DNA of 64,000 nt, taken from positions 46,697,593 through 46,761,592 of the forward strand of contig CM019071.1 of NCBI GenBank assembly GCA_009667805.1, in the 5' to 3' direction. Position 1 is the first letter of the stretch; every line of letters starts with the position of its first letter. The stretch comes from Leptobrachium leishanense (Eukaryota; Chordata; Amphibia; Anura; Megophryidae). The notes beneath the pieces were generated by a model. That model worked only from the letters and a program-made list of their open reading frames with translations, had not been told where the DNA came from and did not search any database. The position numbers and the translations under genes are program-made. Shown here piece after piece: positions 11,483-23,335 of the stretch.

Positions 11483-12372
11483 CAGGGTAATTCAAAGAGA
11501 TTTGAAAAGTCACCGCACGTTTGGTGACTTTTTGTTCTCTTCAATTCGGTTCCTTTTGCCGATCCCATTTCGGTGACCCTGCGGTGTATTCAGCAAACAC
11601 CACAGGGTCCCCGAATTGCAGGGAAAGGTCGCCGCAAACCCGACGAAAACTAACCGCAAAACCCAGCGAATGCTCGCCGAAAACCCGCAAAAACATCTGG
11701 ATTAACCTGCCGAAAACCACGGAAAAACCCGAGCAGGAGCCGATCACCCGCAGCGAAGCCTCTGGAGAAAACCGAGACCGCAGACAGAGCGAAGTGAATA
11801 AATTAGGAAAACAGTTTGTGTGAATGTTTGAAAGTGAAACACTGTTTGCAAAGAAACTACTGAGCGAAAATGTCTGAAATTTGCATATGATCCAATGAAT
11901 GATAATAAAAAGGTCTGTTACAGAAAAAAGAAGTAAACTTAAAAAAAATAAAAAATTCGGAAAAATGCTTAAAATATCCTAAAAAATCTATAAATAAAGA
12001 GACTCTTTGCTGCAGAATTTTATAATGAACGGTTTATTAGATATTGAATTAAAACGGGAATATTTTTAACATTGAAGCCTATGGGATTCTCCTGAATAAA
12101 CTTGCCGAATTAAACCACCGAATGGCAGGGCATTAGGGGAACCTTTCACTGCTGGTTTGTTTTCTCTGAATAGACGAAGCAGTGCTTCTCTATGGGGATT
12201 TCACTGCCCTCGAACAGGCACCGAACAGGCACCGTATGTGCAGGCAATTCGCCAGGATTTGGCGAACTGCCTGCTCTCTGGATAGCCGAATGGCCAAGAA
12301 AGGTAACCGAACGCTGATTTTCACTGCTCCGTTACCTTTCTCAAGCAATTCAGATCTCTTTGGATAACCCTG
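11483..12372. mobile_element. Harbinger-like MITE (CAGGGTTATTCA ends)
   Basis: Starts CAGGGTAATTCAAAGAGA and ends TCTCTTTGGATAACCCTG, an inverted pair, flanked by TTA and TCA (one mismatch from a 3-bp TSD). Internal words ('aataaacggtttatt' style, 'cctatgggattct', 'gcttctctatggggatttc') recur at 13087-14012, 45687-46349 and 57316-58188, and reversed at 28706-29520 and 30339-31605. The 3-bp TTA/ATA-type duplication, seen cleanly at relatives, fits PIF/Harbinger. Confidence 0.65.
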
Positions 12373-13086
12373 TCAGGGTGGAGTTTTTTCTTCACCTGAT
12401 ATTAGTCATTCAAATTTAATATTGCCTTAAAATTGTACCGATTTACTATATACTTTGTGCATTAACATCGTGTAATGCGCAGCCTGTCTGTATAATGATG
12501 GGATGTTGGGTTTTAGTTTTCTCTATATGGTTTGCCGTACATAATATTATATGCAAGAAGTGATTGCGCTATCTGGGAATTATTTTGGCCTATATTTTTG
12601 ATTTGAATGTTTGCTTTCTATCTATGCTGCCAGACAGTTACTGAGATTCATGTGTATCTAATCTATAGTTACATTAATAAACACAATACTAAGAGCCCCA
12701 CAGCTAACTGACCACGCACAGTGACCCAATATCCTCCATTTCAGCCTTTCTCAAGGCGTTGGGTATCTGGTCTCTGCTGTGCATGGATTGTTAGCTGTGG
12801 GGCTCTTAGTTTTGTGTTTATTGTTGTTGGTTATTTGTTTTACATTTCTGTTTGTTTATACTACAGGACTGTAGAGTGAAGGTTATGTTGCTGGATGCAT
12901 CTATTTAAGGGCGTTATGTTGATATTCTTGATTTCCTTTTATTGAATATATTAATATTTTGTACATGAGTTATTTTATTGATATACAAATGCTCTGGATG
13001 CAAAGGTTTAGTTTTTAAATAAAGGTTATAATTGAATGTATTGGTGTGCTTCTCCTTCCTTTATAATTTGCAGACGTTAAGATATG
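12373..13086. other. Intergenic stretch with one strong hairpin
   Basis: Nothing coding was seen. The only structure noted is the inverted repeat at 12676-12822, listed separately. Confidence 0.5.
12676..12822. repeat. Long hairpin, about 33-bp arms
   Basis: Left arm (12676-12708) contains 'aagagccccacagctaac'; right arm (12790-12822) contains 'gttagctgtggggctctt'. Arms pair almost perfectly, and the loop pairs further but imperfectly ('cacgcacagtgacccaat' against 'tggtctctgctgtgcatg'), so nearly all 147 bases can fold. Probably a small fold-back MITE; no TSD identified. Confidence 0.8.
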
Positions 13087-14012
13087 GGGGTTATTCAGAG
13101 AGCATGTGAAATGTCGCCGATATTTCGGTGCTCTCTCGTTTCCCGCAATTCGAGAATTGAATTTCCCCACCCTTCAGTGAATACAGCATTCACCGCAAGG
13201 ACCCCGAAGTGCAGGGAAAACTTGCCGCAAATCCGCTGCAATCCCGCCGAACACCCGCAGAAACCGACTCAAAAAACACGAACACAGCGCAGAGCAGCCG
13301 TTGGAAAAAGCTGACAAGCCGACGAACGGGGTAAAAAAAAAAAAAACAAAAACAATACGTTTAAAAGTGTCAAAATTGAAACACTGTTTGCAAAAACAAA
13401 TACTGAACGAAAATGTCTGGAATTTACATATAAGATCCAATGAATGATAAGAACAAGGGCTGTTACAGAAAAAAGAACAAAAAAAGATAAAACATTTTGC
13501 TGTAAAAATACTGAAAAATACCTAAAAGATTCTCGAAAAATCAATGAATAAAGAACCTTTTTGCTACAGATTAAAATAATAAACGGTTTATTAGATATTG
13601 ATTAAAACGGGAATATTGTTAACATTGAAACCTATTGGATTCGCCTGAATAAACCTGTCGAATGAAACCACCGAACATCAGGGCATTTCACTGACATTTC
13701 TCTGCTGTTCAATGTGAATAGATTAACCATTGCTTCTCTATGGGGATTTCACTGCCGAACAGGCACCGTATTTCACCGCCGCCGAACAGGCACCGTATTT
13801 CACCGCCGCCAAACAGGCACCATATTTCACTGCCGCCGAACAGGCACCGTATTTCACTGCCGCCGAACAGACACCGTATGTGCAGGCAGTTCACCAAAAT
13901 TTGGCAAACTGCCTGCTCTCTGAATAGCTGAATGGCCCGAAATGTCACCAAACGGGGAAATTCACTGTTCAGTGACATTTTGGGGCCAGATGGGCTCTCT
14001 CTGAATAACCCC
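13087..14012. mobile_element. Harbinger-like MITE with internal 27-bp repeats
   Basis: Ends GGGGTTATTCAGAGAG and CTCTCTGAATAACCCC are inverted copies. Internal order matches the element at 11483. At about 13750-13885 a 27-bp unit ('gccgaacaggcaccgtattt' + 'caccgcc') is repeated about five times, making open frames that are artefacts. It lies just upstream of the duplicated P450 5' flank of unit A2. Confidence 0.65.
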
Positions 14013-14079
14013 TTATGTCTCGCCAGAGCTCCTGGCAGAGGTTGGGGCAAGGCATAGCAGTGATCTTTCTTGGTAAAAC

Positions 14080-14220
14080 AAGTCTCTGACTCGCCCAGAT
14101 ATTTAAATGGCTTATTTACCCCGTTGCAGATTGCGTAATGAAAGATTTTAATTTCAGATATTTCCTCCCCTCTTTTTTAATCAGTTGTTTTTATGTAGCA
14201 ACTCGTTTATGCAAAGGTTT
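14080..14220 (+). promoter_or_regulatory. Duplicated 5' flank of P450 unit A2
   Basis: This stretch resembles 29655-29790 upstream of unit B, with shared phrases such as 'cagatatt', 'atgaaagattttaatt' and 'gcaaagg'. It therefore came with the first exon by duplication and should contain ancestral promoter-proximal sequence. No TATA box or transcription start can be assigned from sequence alone. Confidence 0.45.
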
Positions 14221-14950
14221 TGTAAGGGACTCAGGTCAGTAGATGACCGCCATCTTGAGCCAGGCGGCCATCTTGCTCAGAACAGTGGTTCACTTGAATC
14301 TAAATAGTAGATATTAGATGTAATTAGGATGTAGCTTGCATAGAATTGTAGGAATGTGTTAAACTAACAGTAAGGCAATTAAACTAACGAGGATCCGGGC
14401 CGTAGCTGGCACACAGTGACAGGATAGAGAATAGTTACATCAAGGTCAGCGGAGCCAGAGCTTGAACAAAGAGAAGTGTGAAACCAGACGAGGCCTTATC
14501 TAGGATATACAATAAACAAGTCCTAGGGAGGTGGGCATAGGCAGGAACAAGAGAAAGCGGTAAATTCTCTTCTGTCAAAATAGCATGAAGTCTGCCAATT
14601 TATGACCAATGTGTGGAATGTCTTTGTATTCGATTATGGGAGGTACGGACCCACGTGGGGTGGGACAGTGTCACAACGGGGTGGGCTAATTGGGATGTAC
14701 CTAATTATGGATTCGGGGTATAAAACCCCTTGTTCGGGGTAATCGAGGCTCACTCTTTGCGATTGAATCCTGTGTGAGCATCTGTGACGTCACAAAGTTT
14801 GCCTTTCCTGAAGAGACTCGTGTCCAGTCAATCATTGTCCATGCTGGCCCGGCCTCGTCCCGAGTGAACCAGGTGGATTCCGGTAACCGTTTCAATCTCT
14901 TGGCGTTTTGGAGACCTGGCTTCTGCCTCGCTCCATCCATGGCACTTCAC
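14221..14950 (+). mobile_element. LTR-like insertion between 5' flank and exon 1 of unit A2
   Basis: Comparison with unit B, where flank and exon 1 are close, shows an extra block here. It begins TGTAAGGGACTCAGG and has a TATA-like 'gggtataaaacccc' at about 14717 followed by a GC-richer tail, an arrangement typical of retroviral-type LTRs. I could not find a matching TSD or a clear CA end. A solo LTR is an inference; no coding part is present. Confidence 0.35.
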
Positions 14951-15015
14951 TTCATAAACAGTGTTTAGTCATTTGTCCATGGAAAGAAAAGAAGAATCCA
15001 AGGTCATGTCCATGG

Positions 15016-16639
15016 ATGGAGGCTGTGGGAACGCTTATTGTGGGGCTAATTGTCCTCATGTTCATCAACTTTCTATGGAATGGAATGTACAGGAGACTAG
15101 ACATGTGCACAGCACAAAATTTTGTTTTGAACTAATGGATTAGTCCTAAAATGCAATTTATTTAGTTGCTAAAGAAATTAGTTTTCAGTTCTTTAGTATG
15201 AATACTAATTTCATTAATCCGAAAACCAGTGGATACAATTACTATTGTAGTGGCTCCTCAGAGGGCTGAGATTGCTGCTTGTTACAGTATCTCTCACTCT
15301 CAGCACAATGTGTCAGGCAAAGCTGTTACAGTAACTGACTGCTGCTCATCATAGCGCTCATAATGTATAGAACATCCCCCTGCTCTTAATTAATACCCCT
15401 CTCTGTATAATTTATAGAACATCCTCCTGAATTATTTAATGTCCCTCTCTGTATAGAACATCCTCCTCAATTTATACCTTTCTCTGTATAATGTATATAA
15501 CATCCTCCTGCATTAATACCCCTCTCTGTATAATGTATAGAACATCCTCCTGCATTAATTAATGCCCCTCTCTGTATAGAACATCCTACTCAGTAGGAGC
15601 TACTGCATTGGCATGTGGAGGGTGCAGAACTTCGGAATGCAATGCTTATCCAGCATAGGAGAGGGAACTTTTACTTAAACTTTGTATCTCTGTGGGGGAG
15701 AGAGACAGGAATATAAAAGCAGGGGAGAGGGAAAATATTAACGTAAATCGGTCTGAAAGCTCAGAGAAGAGATGACTGGTACAAATTTATTTTTATAATA
15801 AAATAAAGCACTTTAAATCCAGGGAAAACATTCAAATAAATCACACTGAAGGCTCATAAAGACAGAGTAACTGTGAGAGCTGGATACTAAATGTATCAGA
15901 TGTAAAAAAAACTTTATAACAAGCAGCACTGGGAGAGGAGAGGACTTTATATAAAACATGTATTATAGATGAGGAAAGGGGGATAGTGTTCCTAGATAAT
16001 ATAAAATGTATCAGACCTAAGCCCCTATTATGCAGAGCGGGAGGGGAGATAACACATGTTTTATAAAGTCCCTCTTTTCTCCCAGCGCTGCTTGTTATAA
16101 AGGGATTTTTACTATCCAGCCCTCCTCTGTCATTAGCTTTCAGTGTGATTTATTTGAATGTTTTCCTTCTCCAGCTGCTTTTATCATCTTGTCTGCCTCA
16201 TAGACATGCAAGGGTTAAGTAAAGGTTTCCTCTCCTGTGCTGGCTGTCTGTGCTGCGAGTGAATATTTTGGAGTTCTATCACTGTCAGATTTTCGGGTAG
16301 GGTGTTGGGACCCTACAAACCTTTTCTGTAGCTTTGTGATGTGGTGCTCTTCATTACTGGTCTCCTTCACTCATCAATGTAATATCACAAAAAGGACTGA
16401 AACTAAAATGTAGTGCATTTTATTTTAGTTTCTTTCATTTTTTGTACTGAGCAGTTTGGTATCTCTTGAGTCATACGAAAAACTAAATTATCCCAAAATT
16501 CGGACTAAATCATTTTAGTACTAAAACGAATGCACATGTCTACAGGAGACGTACCTTTCCTCCAGGTCCAACTCCTCTACCACTGGTTGGGAACCTGCTC
16601 CAGATCGAGAGAGGACAGCTGGTGAATTCATTCATGAAG
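15016..16639 (+). pseudogene. Orphan CYP2-type exon 1, unit A2, split by a hAT-type element
   Basis: ATG at 15016 opens a first exon homologous to exon 1 of unit B: a hydrophobic N-terminal anchor (from about residue 4 to 23, 'VGLIVLMFINFLW'), a basic stretch, then the proline-rich hinge '[20 protein letters not shown]'. The exon parts are 15016-15097 (82 nt) and 16551-16639 (89 nt), together 171 nt or 57 codons against 58 in unit B, with a GT donor at 16640. A 1445-bp hAT-type insertion splits it. No exons 2-9 follow before the next complete gene at 30010, so this is an isolated duplicate of promoter flank plus exon 1, or the remains of a gene whose other exons were replaced by repeats. Confidence 0.87.
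15098..16542. mobile_element. hAT-type element inserted in P450 exon 1
   Basis: Ends TAGACATGTGCA and TGCACATGTCTA are perfect inverted repeats over 12 bases, flanked by the perfect 8-bp TSD CAGGAGAC (15090-15097 and 16543-16550). No transposase is seen. Internally, at about 15360-15590, a 55-65-bp block built on 'cccctctctgtata' and 'gaacatcctcctg' repeats about five times. The longer size sets it apart from the ~550-bp hAT MITEs. Confidence 0.87.
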
Positions 16640-16770
16640 GTTGGACTTTCTGGAATTTTCATTGTTTATTGGGTTAATAAGAGATGCTAATAGCGGCATT
16701 TCATTGGATTCAATAGCACAATAACAATGGCATTTAAAAGTGATAAATACACCAAGAGAAGGGTTTAATG

Positions 16771-16953
16771 CAATGTTTCCCAAACCCGTCCTTGGGACCC
16801 TCAACCAGGTCAGATTTTGCAGATCACCTTGGGGGAAATTGAGACTGAATCCTGCAATCACTGAGCAGCAAATCCTATCACCTGTGCTGAACTTCATTTA
16901 TCCTGCAAACCTGGCGAGGCGGAGGGTCCTGAGGACAGGTTTGGGAAACACTG
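16771..16953. mobile_element. hAT-type MITE (CARTG ends)
   Basis: Starts CAATGTTTCCCAAACC and ends GGTTTGGGAAACACTG, inverted, flanked by the perfect 8-bp TSD GTTTAATG (16763-16770, 16954-16961). A relative is at 44385-44570. Short, palindromic, non-coding. Confidence 0.82.
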
Positions 16954-17233
16954 GTTTAATGGGTTAAAGCAGAGTTTCCACACTTTTTTTTTTTCTTTCT
17001 TTCTAAGAGCTTGACCCCTGGACCACTGGTAAGTGATTTTATGGTCTATGTAGTTTGAAGTGTAAAGTGATTTTTCAAAAGCCTTGAAGTCATCCAGTAT
17101 TTTGAAAAGTGATTATTTTCCACATTGATGAAGTGAGATGAATGATGTCACTGCTGATCAATGATGTCACATATGGGTTAATTCTACATTACTTTGGGTA
17201 GAGACTGGTTGGCACGTACGTGATGAGTTCATG

Positions 17234-17412
17234 CTGAAGGACATACGTTTATAGCCTGGTTTTAGATAGAGTTTGCACTTTGAGAATTTATTTTTTTACA
17301 AGAAAGGAACACAAATATTATTTATGGGAAAAAAAAGGTATTTTGTAAAAAAATATTTTCTCAACAGGTGTAAATTCTATTTAAAACCAGGCTATAAACG
17401 TACGTCTTTCAG
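17234..17412. mobile_element. Small fold-back element
   Basis: 'acgtttatagcctggtttta' pairs with 'taaaaccaggctataaacgt' as near-perfect arms; the outer bases 'ctgaagga' and 'tctttcag' also pair. Non-coding; about 180 bp. Confidence 0.65.
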
Positions 17413-17755
17413 TGGATTGGTATGGGCACCAGGGGTCCTTGGGAGCACCTTTCCATCTGCAGCTGAGTCTGTGGATCTGCCACCATCTCTTTGTCTGAGT
17501 CTAGGGATACCCATTCATCATCAGACCCAGAGTCATCGGCGGGGAGCCTGACACTTTCACCCAAAAAATCACGGAACATGCCCAAAAAATAAAACATCTA
17601 TTTAATGAAAACATTAATTTTTTATATTGAAACCCATGGCAAAAAAGCATTGTTTCTTTAAAAAAAATTAGGAAACCTAAATTTTCACCCAAAATAATGC
17701 CCAAAAATTCCTAAAAAATAAATAAAAGGGCATACTGCTGCAAGTGAAAAACTTA

Positions 17756-18181
17756 AGGCTAGGGTCAGACTAATGCATTTTTCGCGTTGTCCGTGAAAAA
17801 GTGCGTTCGAACGAATGGACTCATTTTTTCACGGAATACGCGAAAGCGGTCATACGATGCGCATTTTCGTCCGTGATTTTGTACGGATCATCAATAAAAC
17901 CCTTTGTGTCTGGACGTTATGTTAGCCGGACATTAGCAGCGTCTGACGTCTCCTAATCACACACACACGCCGCTATGTGGACGCAGCGCACTCTGTACGT
18001 CAGTAGTAGCGGTTTGACGTTCTAGAAAAAATGCTTTCGTTTGCCACTTTCGTTGCGCGGACGAACTTTCGTGCGGCCGTTCTTCGTATGTTACCCAGCA
18101 TTGGACGTCATTTGCTGCTAGCATGGCCGTGATTTCGTGCGGCTAAACGCACGTTAAAACTGCTTTCGTCTGACCTTAGCC
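17756..18181. mobile_element. Harbinger-like MITE, GGCTAGGGTCAGAC family
   Basis: Inverted ends GGCTAGGGTCAGAC and GTCTGACCTTAGCC, flanked by TTA on both sides (17753-17755, 18182-18184). About 425 bp. Related copies: 27726-28144, 56647-57074 and a fragment at 702. Inserted into an AT-rich sequence resembling the CAGGGTTATTCA MITE family. Confidence 0.72.
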
Positions 18182-18306
18182 TTAATGGTTTAATAAATAT
18201 TTAATAAAAAACGGATTTTTTTAGCATTGAATCCTATGGAATTATTTTGGTACTGACTGGTATTTTTATTGTAGTACCGGCGGTATTCATTAATACACTG
18301 CATTAA

Positions 18307-21300
18307 TTATACCGCAGTGAGGCGCTTCCCAGCAGTGTGTGGATTCATATGCTGCATTAATTATACCGCAGAGAGGCGCTTCCCAGCAGTGTGTGGATTC
18401 ATATGCTGCATTAATTATACTGCAGAGAGGTGCTTCCCAGCAGTGTGTGGATTCATATGCTGCATTAATTATACTGCAGAGAGGCGCTTCCCAGCAGTGT
18501 GTGTATTCATATGCTGCATTAATTATACTGCAGAGAGGTGCTTCCCAGCAGTGTGTGGATTCATATGCTGCATTAATTATACTGCAGAGAGGTGCTTCCC
18601 AGCAGTGTGTGGATTCATATGCTGCATTAATTATACTGCAGAGAGGCGCTTCCCAGCAGTGTGTGGATTCATATGCTGCATTAATTATACCGCAGAGAGG
18701 CGCTTCCCAGCAGTGTGTGGATTCATATGCTGCATTAATTATACTGCAGAGAGGTGCTTCCCAGCAGTGTGTGGATTCATATGCTGCATTAATTATACTG
18801 CAGAGAGGCGCTTCCCAGCAGTGTGTGTATTCATATGCTGCATTAATTATACTGCAGAGAGGTGCTTCCCAGCAGTGTGTGGATTCATATGCTGCATTAA
18901 TTATACTGCAGAGAGGTGCTTCCCAGCAGTGTGTGGATTCATATGCTGCATTAATTATACTGCAGAGAGGTGCTTCCCAGCAGTGTGTGGATTCATATGC
19001 TGCATTAATTATACTGCAGAGAGGCGCTTCCCAGCAGTGTGTGGATTCATATGCTGCATTAATTATACCGCAGAGAGGCGCTTCCCAGCAGTGTGTGGAT
19101 TCATATGCTGCATTAATTATACTGCAGAGAGGTGCTTCCAGCAGTGTGTGGATTCATATGCTGCATTAATTATACTGCAGAGAGGCGCTTCCCAGCAGTG
19201 TGTGGATTCATATGCTGCATTAATTATACCGCAGAGAGGCGCTTCCCAGCAGTGTGTGGATTCATATTCTGCATTAATTATACTGCAGAGAGGTGCTTCC
19301 CAGCAGTGTGTGGATTCATATGCTGCATTAATTATACTGCAGAGAGGCGCTTCCCAGCAGTGTGTGGATTCATATGCTGCATTAATTATACTGCAGAGAG
19401 GTGCTTCCCAGCAGTGCGAGGATTCATATGCTGCATTAATTATACTGCAGAGAGGCGCTTCCCAGCAGTGTGTGGATTCATATGCTGCATTAATGATACT
19501 GCAGAGAGGTGCTTCCCAGCAGTGCGAGGATTCATATGCTGCATTAATTATACTGCAGAGAGGCGCTTCCCAGCAGTGTGTGGATTCATATGCTGCATTA
19601 ATTATACTGCAGAGAGGCGCTTCCCAGCAGTGTGTGGATTCATATGCTGCATTAATTATACTGCAGAGAGGTGCTTCCCAGCAGTGTGAGGATTCATATG
19701 CTGCATTAATTATACTGCAGAGAGGCGCTTCCCAGCAGTGTGTGGATTCATATGCTGCATTAATTATACTGCAGAGAGGTGCTTCCCGGCAGTGTGAGGA
19801 TTCATATGCTGCATTAATTATACTGCAGAGAGGTGCTGTCCGGCAGTGTGTGGATTCATATGCTGCATTAATTATACTGCAGAGAGGTGCTGTCCGGCAG
19901 TGTGTGGATTCATATGCTGCATTAAATATACTGCAGAGAGGCGCTTCCCAGCAGTGTGTGGATTCACATGCTGCATTAATTATACTGCAGAGAGGTGCTG
20001 TCCGGCAGTGTGTGGATTCGTATGCTGCATTAATTATACTGCAGAGAGGCGCTTCCCAGCAGTGTGTGGATTCATGTGCTGCATTAATTATACCGCAGAG
20101 AAGCGCTTCCCAGCAGTGTGTGGATTCATATGCTGCATTAATTATACTGCAGAGAGTGGTTTCCCAGCAGTGTGTGGATTCATATGCTGCATTAATTATA
20201 CTGCAGAGAGGTGCTTCCCAGCAGTGTGTGGATTCATATGCTGCATGATACCGCAGAGAGGCGCTTCCCAGCAGTGTGTGGATTCATATGATACTGCAGA
20301 GAGGCACTTCCCCGCAGTGTGTGGATTCATATTCTGCATTAATTATACTGCAGAGAGACGCTTCCCAGCAGTGTGTGGATTCCTATGCTGCATTAATTAT
20401 ACTGCAGAGAGGCGCTTCCCAGCAGTGTGTGGATTCATATGCTGCATTAATTATACTGCAGAGAAGTGCTTCCCAGCAGTGTGTGGATTCATATGCTGCA
20501 TTAATTATACTGCAGAGAGGTGCTTCCCGGTAGTGTGAGGATTCATATGCTGCATTAATTATACTGCAGAGAGGTGCTGTCCGGCAGTGTGTGGATTCAT
20601 ATGCTGCATTAATTATACTGCAGAGAGGCGCTTCCCAGCAGTGTGTGGATTCACATGCTGCATTAATTATACTGCAGAGAGGTGCTTCCAGCAGTGTGTG
20701 GTTTCATATGCTGCATTATTACCCGCAGAGAGGTGCTTCCCAGCAGTGTGTGGATTCATATTCTGCATTAATTATACTGCAGAGAGGCGCTTCCCAGCAG
20801 TGTGTGGATTCCTATGCTGCATTAATTATACTGCAGAGAGGCGCTCCCAGCAGTGTGTGGATTCATATGCTGCATTAATTATACTGCAGAGAAGCGCTTC
20901 CCAGCAGTGTGTGTGGATATATGCTGCATTAATTATACCGCAGAGAGGCGCTTCCAGCAGTGTGTGGATTCATATGCTGCATTAATGATACCGCAGAGAG
21001 GCGCTTCCCCGCAGTGTGTGGATTCATATGCTGCATTAATTATACTGCAGAGAGGCACTTCCCCGCAGTGTGTGGATTCATATTCTGCATTAATTATACT
21101 GCAGAGAGGCGCTTCCCAGCAGTGTGTGGATTCATATGCTGCATTATTATACTGCAGAGAGTGCTTCCCAGCAGTGTGTGGATTCATATGCTGCATTAAT
21201 TATACTGCAGGGAGGTGCTTCCCGGCAGTGTGAGGATTCATATGCTGCATTAATTATACTGCAGAGAGGTGCTGTCCGGCAGTGTGTGTGGATTCATATG

Positions 21301-23335
21301 CTGCATTAATTATACTGCAGAGAGGTGCTGTCCGGCAGTGTGTGGAATCATATGCTGCATTAATTATACTGGCAGAGAGGCGCTTCCCAGCAGTGTGTGG
21401 ATTCATATGCTGCATTAATTATACTGCAGAGAGCGCTTCTCAGAAGTGTGTGGATTCATATGCTGCATTAATTATACTGCAGAGAGGCGCTTCCCAGCAG
21501 TGTGTGGATTCATGTGCTGCATTAATTATACCGCAGAGAAGCGCTTCCCAGCAGTGTGTGGATTCATATGCTGCATTAATTATACTGCAGAGAGGTGCTT
21601 CCCAGCAGTGTGTGGATTCATATTCTGCATTAATTATACTGCAGAGAGGCGCTTCCAGCAGTGTGTGGATTCCTATGCTGCATTAATTATACTGCAGAGA
21701 GGCGCTTCCCAGCAGTGTGTGGATTCATATGCTGCATTAATATATCTGCAGAGAAGCGCTTCCCAGCAGTGTGTGGAGTCATATGCTGCATTAATTATAC
21801 CGCAGAGAGGCGCTTCCCAGCAGTGTGTGGATTCATATGCTGCATTAATGATACCGCAGAGAGGCGCTTCCCAGCATGTGTGGATTCATTTGCTGCATTA
21901 ATTATACTGCAGAGAGGCGCTTCCCCGCAGTGTGTGGATTCATATGCTGCATTAATTATACTGCAGAGAGGCACTTCCCCCAGTGTGTGGATTCATATTC
22001 TGCATTAATTATACTGCAGAGAGACGCTTCCCAGCAGTGTGTGGATTCTATGCTGCATTAATTATACTGCAGAGAGGTGCTTCCAGCAGTGTGTGGATTC
22101 ATATGCTGCATTAATTATACCCCAGAGAGGTGCTTCCAGCAGTGTGTGGATTATATGCTGCAATTAATGATACTGCAGAGAGGTGCTTCCCAGCAGTGTG
22201 TGATTCATATGCTGCATTAATTATACTGCAGAGAGGTGCTTCCAGCAGTGTGTGGATTCATATGCTGCATTATTATAACTGCAGAGAGGCGCTTCCCAGC
22301 AGTGTGTGGATTCCTATGCTGCATTAATTATACTGCAGAGAGGCGCTTCCCAGCAGTGTGTGGATTCATATGCTGCATTAATTATACTGCAGAGAAGTGC
22401 TTCCCAGCAGTGTTGTGGATTCATATGCTGCATTAATTATACTGCAGAGAGGTGCTTCCCGGCAGTGTGAGGATTCATATGCTGCATTAATTATACTGCA
22501 GAGAGGTGCTGTCCGGCAGTGTGTGGATTCAAATGCTGCATTAATTACACTGCAGAGAGGTGCTGTCCGGCAGTGTGTGGATTCATATGCTGCATTAATT
22601 ATACTGCAGAGAGGCGCTTCCCAGCAGTGTGTGGATTCACATGCTGCATTAATTATACTGCAGAGAGGCGCTTCCCAGCAGTGTGTGGTTTCATATGCTG
22701 CATTAATTATACCGCAGAGAGGTGCTTCCCAGCAGTGTGTGGATTCATATGCTGCATTAATTATACCGCAGAGAGACGCTTCCCAGCAGTGTGTGGATTC
22801 ATATGCTGCATTAATTATACTGCAGAGAGGCGCTTCTCAGAAGTGTGTGGATTCATATGCTGCATTAATTATACTGCAGAGAGGCGCTTCCCAGCAGTGT
22901 GTGGATTCATGTGCTGCATTAATTATACCGCAGAGAAGCGCTTCCCAGCAGTGTGTGGATTCATATTCTGCATTAATTATACTGCAGAGAGACGCTTCCC
23001 AGCAGTGTGTGGATTCCTATGCTGCATTAATTATACTGCAGAGAGACGCTTCCCCGCAGTGTGTGGATTCATATGCTGCATTAATTATACTGCAGAGAGG
23101 CGCTTCCCAGCAGTGTGTGGATTCATATGCTGCATTAATTATACTGCAGAGAAGTGCTTCCCAGCAGTGTGTGGATTCATATGCTGCATTAATTATACCG
23201 CAGAGAGGTGCTTCCCAGCAGTGTGTGGATTCATATGCTGCATTAATGATACTGCAGAGAGGTGCTTCCCAGCAGTGTGTGGATTCATATGCTGCATTAA
23301 TTATACCGCAGAGAGGTGCTTCCCAGCAGTGTGTG
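18307..23335. repeat. Satellite array, 54-bp unit, about 93 copies
   Basis: The unit runs from 'ctgcattaattatactgcag' through 'agaggcgcttcccagcagtg' to 'tgtggattcatatg'. Units differ by a few recurring substitutions (gcg/gtg after 'gagag', cccag/tccgg, tgtgg/tgagg, catatg/cacatg/catgtg). Because 54 is a multiple of three and the unit has few stops, frames stay open for hundreds of residues; these are artefacts. Units from about 20230 to 22450 carry many 1-nt indels, unlike the flanks. Copy number is length divided by unit length. Confidence 0.95.

Noticed and set aside
18317..20248. 643-codon open frame of 'CINYTAERRFPAVCGFIC' repeats
   Set aside because: It is the 54-bp satellite read in frame. 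Other frames are open as well, there is no start context or domain, and indels break it without selection.
18307..23335. CRISPR-like regular array
   Set aside because: Units are contiguous, with no unique spacers, and the genome is eukaryotic.
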